Assembly (NCBI GenBank): GCA_000310025.1
Contig: FN649727.1
Coordinates: 7,747,560-7,772,882, forward strand
Length of the DNA stretch: 25,323 nt
Direction: 5' to 3'
Source: Ectocarpus siliculosus
Lineage: Eukaryota > Sar > Phaeophyceae > Ectocarpales > Ectocarpaceae
In this document: positions 8,001-15,556 of the stretch, piece by piece
Layout: each line of letters begins with the position of its first letter
Numbering within the stretch: the stretch's first letter is position 1
Position numbers and translations under genes: made by a program
The notes under the pieces: model-generated
Told to the model about the DNA's origin: nothing
Database searches by the model: none
Seen by the model: only the letters and a program-made list of their open reading frames with translations

Positions 8001-10835
8001 CCTCTTCCGACGTTATCTCCAAAGCGAGAGGGCCGCCGCCGCCGCCCCGACTCGTTGTCCCGTCCGAAGTAGAGTTGGTCGGAGTGTTGCGGTGGCGAGG
8101 GCCTACTACGGCGGCAGGTGGCTCTGGTCCCGCCACGTTCGGGTAGAGGCGGCGGAGCCGACCCGCTGCGGGGATGGCCATGAGGGACAGCACCTCCACA
8201 AACTGTGGGTACGACATCCCGGCCGCTGAGCGCTTCGTCGCCGCGGCGTTTCTGTCCGACGAGGGCCCACCCTGCCAGACAGATTCGGGATCATGTGTCC
8301 GTAGAGGCGTCGTCAGCACAGTCAAGCGACATCCGAAGCATTGCTGTCCCCGGCTGCTATACTGTAGCTGCACGTTTGTGCTGCAAAACCACGGAGACGT
8401 GGTTGTTGTCGTCGTCAAGGAACAATCCCATACATGCGGCGATCAAAGGTTGCATGTTTCCGTAACTATACTAGAGTTCTTGTGGGGGTGCGTTTAATTC
8501 CGCTTCTGTCTTTTATCGAGAGTTATCTCCGGTCGCTCTAGATGCGCTCGTCTTTCGCGCACCCACGTGTGAACTCACACACCTCGTTGTGCTCTTGCAC
8601 AGTTTCACGACAACATTTAGCTCCCACCAACTCTACGGAGAGCTCAAGTCATCTACTGCTTCGCCACCAAAACTATTCATCGTTTTCGTCGGGCATCCAA
8701 GTCGTATGCAGAGGAGGGCACGAGAATTAGCTAGCCCACCAGGCCTTCGAGGTAAACCCAACATAAGTGGAATCACCTGCCCGTTGCCTCTCTCCATACG
8801 ATGTGGTGCTACTGACACCTGCTCCACCGCAGCTTTCAGAGCACCAAGCCCGATGAGCCGGGGGACAAGCTGCAGGTCCGAAGATGCCGCTAGGAAGCCG
8901 GCCCAGTGTATCCGACGCGCTTTGGAGATGGCGGTCTGCTCTTGGCTTCCTTGTCTGGGGGGCGGTGGCCGCGTCCAATCTTGGGTGGAATCGGTGTTAC
9001 CGCCTTGTCGGGGAGGAGAAGCCGACGATTCACCTGCTCCCCAAGTCAGGAGAGGAAGCGATGTTCGCGTTGTGAAGGTTCCTCGTTTTGATCGTCACGT
9101 GATTGACACACTACACATGTTTTTGACACCAAAAATTTGGTACACAAGTGGTGCGTGGGGGGCCAAGGGAGCACGAAGATCGCCGGACGAGGAGGCCCAA
9201 ATGTTAATGTTCTGGGAGACATGTTCTGGCGGACAGACATATTGTTAGGATGCGGATGTTCCACGGTGCTCCCTCTCATTGGTGCGCTCGGATATCAAGG
9301 CGTTGCTGTTCCCGGCGTTTGCGCAACCGCTTGCTCCTGGTCTTGGTCGCCTTGATCGAGGCTTGGAGGGACAACTGAATCCGAGACAACATCGGTTGAC
9401 CATAGTCTACTATTTCGCAACGCTTCGATCTGACGACAGACCCAAGGTGCTTTGGCAAAGAGGAGGGTCAAGTTTCGACCGATGTGGTTGCGCACTAATA
9501 TAGTATGTATCTCGTACGCGAGCACGAGAGTATGCAAGCACTCAAAGGTTGACTTGCCACCCCCCCCTCTACATGCGCTCACCATACATGACGAAAAGGT
9601 AGTTTGTGAATGATCTCTTGGACAGGAGAAAAGAGCACACATCTTCGCGTACCAGATGGGAGAATACTCCATATCGAGCGGAGACCGATGGCTTGTTGTT
9701 CGTGCACATGCCGTACAGCAGGTACAACGAGATACACAAAACAAGAAAACGGTGTATGTGTGAGTAGCAGCTCGTAGGCTAAACAAATGGATGGGGGGTT
9801 GTTTGTTGTGGGTTGGCACGGGTGCACGGCAGGACAGACAGGTGGAGTAAAAGCTAAGAAAACGGGATGGCCCGACACATGTCCGCGTTACTCTATGCTA
9901 TCGCGCCTGGTTGCCAAATCGTCTTACTCTTTAGTGTTGTGCGTGGGTTCTTCCTGTACGCCCAACGGTACGCGAGGTTGACTGGCGTCAAGCAGAAAGG
10001 GACGAAAAACCGCAAAGTTCAACCGCAACATTCCGATCTTCGTGAGCTCACTGCTGTAGAGTTGGTGATATTTTCGAGAACGTCTCTAAGGAGGAGACGG
10101 TTGACCGAGTCCCGGCCCTCTCCGTCGTGAGGCCTGTCGCTATACTTCGTCCTCGCAAGGGCGGTGAAAGCTCGTAAGAAAGACGGTAGCGGCAGGCCGA
10201 CGGCTTCAGTGCGGCGGTGATCTTGCCGGCCGTCTTCCACGGGCTCGACTCGTTCGCTGATGTCAGCGTTATTCCCCCATGCTTCGTGGATGTCCTCGAG
10301 AGCTAACCTTGTCAAGCCCGCAACGAGAGCAACGAATTATAGCAGTACCGTCGGCATCCCGTCGGGTGTATGCATGCATGGGCATGTTGATTCGAACGTA
10401 TCCATCCGTCGCACGCTTTGCCAATATGGTACAGCAGTGTATAACTACCCTTGTATCGCTGTATTCCTCCTACACGCTATACCTGCCGCTCAATTCAAAG
10501 GTGAGATAGGATTCGGCATGCAGAAATTGCGTTTTGTCACGAGGTGTCAAGTACCGACGGTGGCTGCTGGTGCCGGTGATCGGATCCAACTGGCCGCCCA
10601 AGGTGATGATACTAAAATTACGTAAAATTACGTAAACCGTCCAGCGAGTCCCGTCCATGTGCCAAACTCGCCTGTTGTCGGTGGTGCTCATCAGCAGTCC
10701 AACGAACTGATCATGCTTCATTCCAAGATGGGTATCTATCTCTAGAAGCCGGAAGCACGCTGCGGGCCCCTCGATTGCCGCGTGGATAGGTAGCTGGTGC
10801 TGATGCGTAGCAACAGCATCAGTGGTAGTCATCAT
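4702..10835 (-). CDS. EF-hand-like / TPR protein, multi-exon gene model (5' end and two junctions unresolved)
   Basis: Minus-strand exons that read as one gene. In transcript order: about 10835-10672, 10307-10052, a gap with possible further exons, about 9033-8819, about 8271-7892, 7476-6691, 6508-6323, 6064-5904, 5556-5332 and 5068-4702 (stop TGA). Six junctions agree in splice phase: 10672/10307 (phase 2), 8819/8271 (0), 7892/7476 (2), 6323/6064 (0), 5904/5556 (2) and 5332/5068 (2). The 6691/6508 junction does not match, and what lies between 10052 and 9033 is unclear. The encoded order is two EF-hand-like helix modules, a Gly/Ser/Glu-rich linker, TPR-like repeats and a basic tail. This order suits a calcium-responsive or scaffolding protein, but the function is not known. 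It could be two adjacent genes if a stop and new start lie in the 9-10 kb gap. Confidence 0.5.
5332..5556 (-). CDS. Internal TPR exon
   Basis: The acceptor TCGTGCAG precedes 5556 and the strong donor GTGAGT follows 5332; both boundaries are phase 2. It encodes about 75 residues, including AAAAIALNNVAVGLAATGES followed by FPAVQALEISSMIT, a clear TPR helix pair (A..LNN.A..L...G....A...LE). Reading on past the donor would meet a stop at once, which supports splicing there. The N-terminal part is Ala/Glu/Ser-rich and less conserved. Confidence 0.72.
5904..6064 (-). CDS. Internal TPR exon
   Basis: The exon enters in phase 0 after GTGCGCAAG and leaves in phase 2 at GTGAGC. It encodes about 53 residues beginning ALVLLIEASIYQSAGRDDDA and continuing LSTLVKAEEEVTYIEDGDSF, a good TPR-like helix-turn-helix (A...Y...G....AL..L.KAEE). 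An in-frame TGA lies just upstream of the acceptor, so the start cannot be further 5'. The upstream partner is the GC donor at 6323. Confidence 0.7.
6323..6508 (-). CDS. Internal TPR exon with GC donor
   Basis: It encodes DALSVRYAQAGRYALALETL followed by EKGVLMWEELQ, matching the TPR consensus (Y...G.Y..AL...EKG). It then runs into an acidic linker ending GGLDASDE. The exon end fits AG|GCAAGT, a consensus non-canonical GC donor, and the phase (0) matches the next exon. The 5' boundary is uncertain. An in-frame TGA directly precedes TGAAAG|TGT, so 6508 is the furthest possible start in this frame, but phase 0 here does not fit the phase 2 donor at 6691. Confidence 0.6.
6691..7476 (-). CDS. Linker exon, Ser/Gly/Glu-rich, unknown function
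   Basis: This is a long open exon of 786 bp bounded by an acceptor with a good pyrimidine tract (CCCCCTTTCGGTGTTCGGCCAG) and a canonical GTAAGT donor, both phase 2. The protein is rich in Ser, Gly, Glu and Pro and looks largely disordered, with a short helical stretch (ESARVLEEIRDRVSDLEGKV) and a more hydrophobic end (DLVLEVVVFVGYHAPGF). No family is recognised. It links the EF-hand-like region to the TPR region. Confidence 0.65.
7892..8271 (-). CDS. Exon with second half of EF-hand-like module
   Basis: The frame contains MSYPQFVEVLSLMAIPAAGR, which fits the (M.Y.QF.E.L..(I/M)A) helix found in EF-hand-like and p25-alpha-like modules common in protist proteins. It then runs into a Pro/Gly/Ser-rich stretch and a basic helix (FQRKARHVRAAMRLRMKKG). 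The suggested start follows TCTGGCAG (phase 0); acceptors further 5', up to about 8390, are also possible. The suggested end is the weak donor AG|GTGCCC (phase 2, matching 7476). No complete calcium-binding loop is visible, so calcium binding is doubtful. Confidence 0.55.
8819..9033 (-). CDS. Exon with first half of EF-hand-like module
   Basis: After a Ser/Pro/Gln-rich stretch the frame reads AISKARRIHWAGFLAASSDL and QLVPRLIGLGALKAAVEQ. This fits the (F...(A/K)..D..L(V)P.L....L....E) helix that usually precedes the (QF.E.L..IA) helix in EF-hand-like modules. The donor CAG|GTGTCA is phase 0 and joins in frame to 8271. The acceptor shown (GGGGAGCAG, after a CT-rich tract) gives phase 1. Alternatives such as CAAGAGCAG near 8937 give phase 0, so the 5' edge is not fixed. 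None of the standard gene-length ORFs in this area follows this frame. Confidence 0.5.
9034..10051. other. Intron or unresolved gap in EF-hand/TPR gene
   Basis: This stretch separates the exon ending at 10052 (phase 0) from the one near 9033. One minus-strand frame at about 9440-9276 is helix-like and GC3-rich (SRIQLSLQASIKATKTRSKR, then LRKRREQQRL), but it ends in TGA at 9276 and has no matching donor. It could be an unrecognised exon, the terminal exon of a separate upstream gene, or chance. Nothing else here is recognisable. Confidence 0.35.
10052..10307 (-). CDS. Exon with EF-hand-like helices (first module, second half)
   Basis: The acceptor GCTTGACAAG follows a CT-rich tract (phase 2) and the donor is GTGAGC (phase 0). 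It encodes LALEDIHEAWGNNADISERV, a variable stretch, LPLPSFLRAFTALARTKYSD and a further helix SVNRLLLRDVLENI. The (F..A...LA..KY....S..RLL...L) pattern is characteristic of EF-hand-like regions in large algal and protist flagellar or signalling proteins. A canonical D-x-D-x-D-G loop is not present. Confidence 0.6.
10672..10835 (-). CDS. 5'-most recognised exon, EF-hand-like helix (first module, first half)
   Basis: The frame reads HQHQLPIHAAIEGPAACFRL, LEIDTHLGMKHDQFVGLLMS and TTDNR, then a GC donor CAG|GCGAGT whose phase (2) matches the exon at 10307. The GM..DQFV.LL pattern fits the first helix of an EF-hand-like module; LPIHAA also resembles an ankyrin-repeat start, which is the main alternative. 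ATG at 10835 (reading MMTTTDAV) could be the start, but acceptors at CGCATCAG and CACCAG are also possible and an in-frame stop lies upstream, so the 5' edge is uncertain. Confidence 0.45.
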
Positions 10836-12087
10836 GCTTGTTCCTCAAGCTCCTGGATATTTTCTCGTCGGGGGCTCTTTCGTGTTCAAGTTCAAATTCC
10901 ATCCCCAGAGCGGATCATCTACACACATACAGAGATAGAGAGAGCGAACCAGAGAGAACGGAAGGAGCAGCCGGATAACGCGGTCGATGCGCCATCACCA
11001 CGGGCAAATGGACAGCAGCCAGAGTCAGTGAGACAAAGGAGATTAGATTCCAGTTCAGGATGGTAGATATCTTGCGGAAGATCTGATGACGTCGACAGAG
11101 TAATCAGTAGGTGATGAGCGTCCAGAGAGCTTCGACTCCAAAAATTGGGCGATCATCAACACCTCTGTCCGTTGTAGCTTTTGCTGCTCATGACTTCGTG
11201 CCATGCGTACGCATACCTGTAGATACGAGCACCATGTGACTGGAATCTCGATGTGTATCCCAACGGCACAGGAGATCCAGAAGTGATGTGTGTGACATAA
11301 AATATGTTGTTGAACAGCAGCAAGACGCGCGCGCAAGCACCAGCAACGGATCTCCCCGACCCGCGAGATCATACATCACACAAGAAATATGGTATTGGCT
11401 TGTCTCGGCTGTGGAGAATTCAAGTGCATGCACTGGTTCTAGCTCCCTCACGTGGTTGGTGGTATAAGGACGTGCACTGCTGCGGCCGCATCCTGACATC
11501 CTGACTACAACCGCGGCGGTGCATTTCTCGTTCAGTATCGTATCACGTGCATGAATACAGCAGGAGCAGTTCCGAAACACGAAAAAATAATATTTGCCGT
11601 AAAGAGAAAGATACTCGAATTTTCGGCTTATATTCGTATGTCGAGTTCTCGAACCCACAACACGCACCGCCTGTCACTCTCTCTCTCCTTCCTCTCTCCT
11701 TGTCTGAGGTTAAGACCGCAGCTTTTTTTTGCCATCTGCTGGACGGCCCACCACGCATCTCCCTCCCCCCGCCACGTGAAGAGAGGTCCCCCCCCCGTCC
11801 GTAGTGTTCTTCTGCTCCTCCCCCCCCTGCCAGCACTCCCAGCCAGCTGCGCTCCTCCTCCCCTCCCTGTTGTTTTTCTGCAACGGAAGGGTTGTCACAG
11901 CGCGCCCATTTTTCGTGACGGACAAACGCTCCTTCGAGGTCCACCGAGAACCGAAAGGGCAAGAAAAGGCAACGCCCACGGGAGGAAGGAGCAGCAGCAG
12001 CACAGCAGCAGCAGCACGCCCCTTTTGCTTGCTCGCGAACAGGGAAGTTGTCGTTTGCGTCGTCAGGCAGCAGAGCGGAACAGAAAA
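10836..12087. promoter_or_regulatory. Region between divergent genes; probable 5' UTRs and promoters
   Basis: The minus gene (recognised from 10835) and the plus-strand phosphatase (ATG at 12088) are transcribed away from each other, so this 1.25 kb probably holds both promoters and 5' UTRs. A strong CT tract ending TATGTGTGTAG (minus, about 10930-10912) looks like a splice acceptor, so the minus gene probably has a further 5' exon. On the plus strand, 11680-11870 is very pyrimidine-rich and GGTATAAGGA at 11461 resembles a TATA box. These are weak single-site signals. An open frame upstream of and in phase with the phosphatase ATG runs back to 11551 but looks non-coding. Confidence 0.4.
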
Positions 12088-15000
12088 ATGGCTGGGGCAG
12101 TTGACGTGCAGGTTGCGCGGGAAGAGGTGTTTGAAGGCTTCGGGGAGCATGGGGCAGCAGCAGCAGGAGCAGGAGCACCAGCACAGCAGCAGCAGCGTTG
12201 CGGACACGCAGGAGCACCACCACCACCAGCGGCGGCAGCAGGAGGAGCAGACCAGAGCGCTCCTGTTGTTGCCGACGCACGGAGCGACGCCGCGCCTCAG
12301 GGCGAGGCGCACGTGGCGGTCGGGACCGGCGAGCCCGGCACGAGTTCATCGCTCGAGCCGTCGTCAACGGAAGCGGCTGCTGTGGGCGGCGTGGCATCTG
12401 ACCAGCAGGGCGAGCAAGTGGGGCCGATCGTTGTGGCAAGACACACGAGGCTCGCGCCGTACAAGCCCGGCAAGATGACGGTGGTGTTAGATATGGACGA
12501 GTGCTTGCTGCACAGCAAGTTCCACGGGCCGGGGGCGGCCTCGGAGGCGTACAGACAGCTCGAGGAGCGACCGGACGCGGTCAACGAGGTCAACAGCTTT
12601 TGGGTTGCCCTCGACGATGGCGACACTGCGCAGGTGGGCTTTTGCCGAATAATGTGTGATCACCGGTGGAAGTGAATGTTGTGGGTTGTCCGAATTTTTT
12701 TTTGGCGCGTGCCCCTGACATCACCTTCCCGCCCCAGCAGTTGCCCTGCCCTTGCACGCGGCGAGGGAAGGGTGCCCGCCCCCTCCGTTGGCGCGGCAGC
12801 GCTCTCGTTCATTTCTATAGCCTGCTCTGCACCTCTTCCGCACACCATGTACCCTTTGTGTACATCCGACTCTTTCCTGGAGTTTTCAAAAAAAGGTTCT
12901 ATTTTTTTCTGCCCCTCCTCTCGCCCGTTCGTTTCTTCTATTTGTGACGAAAACCTGTTGTGTTTGTACAACAACGCTACACACGACCCAAACTGCTAAC
13001 TACATTCATTTAGCAAGCAAAATGCAGCCCTAGGTCAAGCCCTGCAGCGGCTGCAGCCACGGGCGTCTCAACACGCCCGTACCCTGGTAGTGCTAGGTGT
13101 CTCTTTTGTCTGTTTTGTTTATTTTTACTCTTGGCGGGTCGGGAAGAAGCACCGAATTTCTCTTCCATGTTTGCTGCTTGATGGTCCCGATAGGTGAACA
13201 AGCGACCTGGCTTGGACCCGTTCCTGGAAGCGTTGGCGAGAGACTATAACACAATTGTCTTCACGGCGGCCATGCCCGACTACGCCGGGCCGGTGTTGGA
13301 CTACATCGACCCGAAGGGCACCCTCTTCCATCGCCGACTCTACCGCAGCAGCTGCAGACAGGTGAAGGGGGTAGTAACGCGCTGCGTAGCAGCAACCGTT
13401 GGTTGGCTAACTATATATATATAATACAATGTTTCGAGTCTATTTAGCTGGGCTGCGTGGGAGTCCGTTGAGTTTTTATTTTTTCACTTCTTGCCTGCGT
13501 CGATCTCCACCAAGCAGTGTTGTGTCATATGTGTGTCCAGTCCTTGCTGCTGGTAGGAAAGTACAATACCACAACCCCAAGCTCGTGATTCCGTCCAACC
13601 AGCCTTGCCAGCGGGTGGGCAGGTGGGTAGGCGGCTATACTTTTCCTTTCGGGGCCTCCTCTCCCATAGAAGAATTTGTACTGCACGTTCTCCTCTGTGC
13701 AAATGTACCACTTGTGTTCTCTCGACCCTCTCCCTTTCCAGCTCTCTCTCCCCCGGCCTTTATACCGCCACCAACGCACCGGCCTTTAGCAACTATTTCC
13801 ACGAACACGTTCCTGGTCCTAGAACACGTTTGCCAACCTTTCTCTCCCCCCCACCATTACCTCATGCTCTCTTTGTTTAGCGATCCCTCCGTGACGGCTT
13901 ACGCCCGCAACGTCGTGATAACCCTTGGTCACAGGGCATCCAAAGTCGTGCCCCTCTGCTGCTACTGCTGTTCAGTCGATTTTGCCTCTTGGAAGTTTTG
14001 GGTAAATGTTCTAAAGTTGGCCTTTTCCGAACGCCTCAGTGAGCGGGTGCGCCACAGACAAAATGGCGCGTTCATTGCGTGCAAAGTCCCGCGCTGTTTT
14101 AGTCCGACATTTTTGTGATGATTGATGTTTATTTTGAAGTATCCTTGTTTATGTTTGCCTCCGCGGTGGTAGCTGTAACGCGCGACACTCCAGTTTGTGA
14201 AAGGGAAGCCTCGTGTTGACGGTTCATCTGTGTGTAGTCGACCTTCCTGGTCCTCGCCACGATTCAGTAGTTGCAGCAACCAACCCTACGCGCGCATGCA
14301 ATGCAGGGGACTCCTTTTTTCCAATTCCGAAGTACCTGTGACGCACGTAGGTAGAGGACACCCGGCACTTGTATCTACCCGACGCGCGAACTTCGGGCGG
14401 CAGTCATACTGCTCAAGCTTATGTATAGAGACTGGTGTAGGCATCGGCATAAAGCCTCGCGTCATTTGTTCAGTTTTCATGCATGGGAAACTCGCCAAAT
14501 GGGCACACCATTCATGAGCGCTATGTTTTTCTCCTCGTCAACTAAACAGCAGCTGCCAACTAACCATAGCACGCAAAGTCAGGGCCCACGTGTTTAGTTG
14601 CTTTTCGGAGACTAGACAAAAAGTAGGTGATGATAACACCTGATGGACCGACAAATAGTGGGTTTGGTTTCCATCCAACAACGGGTCACGTCTACGGCCT
14701 GTGTAGCTTGGCAAACCCGCACCACTGGGTCTACTGTGCATACCAGCGTTACCCACGGAGCCCCCCACAAACACAACGTAAATATACAGCAGTAACGCGA
14801 GGCCGCTCGGAAGCACCGTTAGTACTCACCTCGCAGGCAACATTGTCATGTCGGTATTTTTTTTTTTTTAATGTTGTTCCCCCGCCGCGCCGTTTCGGAA
14901 ATGACCAGGTGAAGGGTGCCTTCCTGAAGGACCTCTCGGTGCTCGGGGTGGAGTCGACAGACATGTCCCGAACCGTGCTGGTGGACAACAACCCGCTCTC

Positions 15001-15556
15001 CTTCATCTGCCAGCCTACGAACGGCATCCTGGTGGCCTCGTTCTACGACGATCCGAACGACACCGCTCTCGCCAGCGTGATGCAGCTCATCCGGCACCTG
15101 GACCAGGCGGGAGACGTGCGCCCCATCCTCAAGGACATGTTCCGCCTCGACACTCTCCTCGGCGAGTACCGAACGGCCCTGTTTGACGATGACGATGATG
15201 CCGACGTCGACTGCATCCTGGACGACGATGACGAGGAAGAGGAGGACTTGTTGGAAGGGTGCTTGGAGGCGGGGCAGCAGGAGAGAGCAGAGGCGGCGGC
15301 GGCGCCTGGCGGGGATGAGAAGGGTCTTCTTTTGGACGTTCTGGTGGCAGAGGAGGAGCAGCAGCAGCAGGAGGAGGGCAGCGCTAACGGCGACGGGCAG
15401 CAGCAGCTGCAGGGCGAAGACGTGGAGTGCTTGAAGGACGATGACGATGACGAGTCGGTCAAGACGGAGGCGTGTTCGGAGGGGTCGGGGGACTCGTCCC
15501 TGGGCGACGAGTCCCTCACCTCCAGGGAGGAGATGGAGCTCGAGCTCGAGTTCTGA
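12088..15556 (+). CDS. FCP1/SCP-like (NLI-interacting-factor type) phosphatase, three exons
   Basis: Exons 12088-12633, 13194-13361 and 14909-15556, all junctions phase 0, give 453 residues. The FCP1-homology domain is complete. Motif I, VVLDMDECLLHSKF, has its two Asp at 135 and 137 but Cys139 where most relatives have Thr. The exon 2 part reads VNKRPGLDPFLEAL, then IVFTAAMPDYAGPVLDYIDP with Thr206. Exon 3 has KGAFLKDLSVLG with Lys245 and the acidic motif TVLVDNNPLSF with Asp264. Such HAD-fold enzymes hydrolyse phospho-Ser/Thr using Mg2+, classically on the RNA polymerase II C-terminal domain. The first 130 residues are Ala/Gln/Pro-rich and the last 140 are strongly acidic with poly-Asp, poly-Glu and Gln runs, both probably disordered. 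The start is chosen for its purine at -3 (CAGAAAAATGG); the open frame continues upstream, so it is not proven. No BRCT domain or transmembrane segment is seen, so it is closer to SCP than to FCP1 proper. Confidence 0.92.
12634..13193 (+). other. Phosphatase intron 1 (560 bp)
   Basis: GT-AG, phase 0, bounded by GCGCAG|GTGGG and CGATAG|GTGAA. The pentamer AGGTG occurs at both edges. It is T/C-rich in the middle and holds no recognisable coding sequence. Confidence 0.88.
13362..14908 (+). other. Phosphatase intron 2 (1547 bp) with repeated edges
   Basis: GT-AG, phase 0, with donor ACAG|GTGAAGGGGG and acceptor ACCAG|GTGAAGGGTG. CAGGTGAAGGG (11 bp) is present at both edges, so the intron is flanked by a direct repeat that includes the splice sites. 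Long plus-strand frames inside (for example 13429-14118) match no family, and the domain is continuous without them. A T run lies at about 14859-14870, before the acceptor. Confidence 0.88.

Noticed and set aside
10672-10835. Ankyrin repeat protein call from LPIHAA
   Set aside because: Only one weak match is present and no further repeats follow. The adjoining GM..DQFV.LL helix and the next exon fit an EF-hand-like module better, though this is not certain.
11551-12087. N-terminal extension of the phosphatase from an upstream in-frame ATG at 11551
   Set aside because: The sequence is a pyrimidine-rich tract giving Leu/Ser/Pro/His runs, and the ATG at 12088 has the better context. It remains formally possible because no in-frame stop intervenes.
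11543-12439. 298-codon minus ORF opposite phosphatase exon 1
   Set aside because: It is the antisense shadow of a triplet-rich coding exon, with Arg/Leu/Pro runs produced by CAG and GCA repeats read backwards.
13429-14118. 229-codon plus ORF in phosphatase intron 2
   Set aside because: The FCP1 domain reads continuously from exon 2 to exon 3 without it, the frame has no recognised domain, and its sequence is intron-like.
15043-15519. 158-codon minus ORF rich in serine
   Set aside because: It is the antisense of the acidic Asp/Glu tail of the phosphatase, which reads as Ser runs in reverse.
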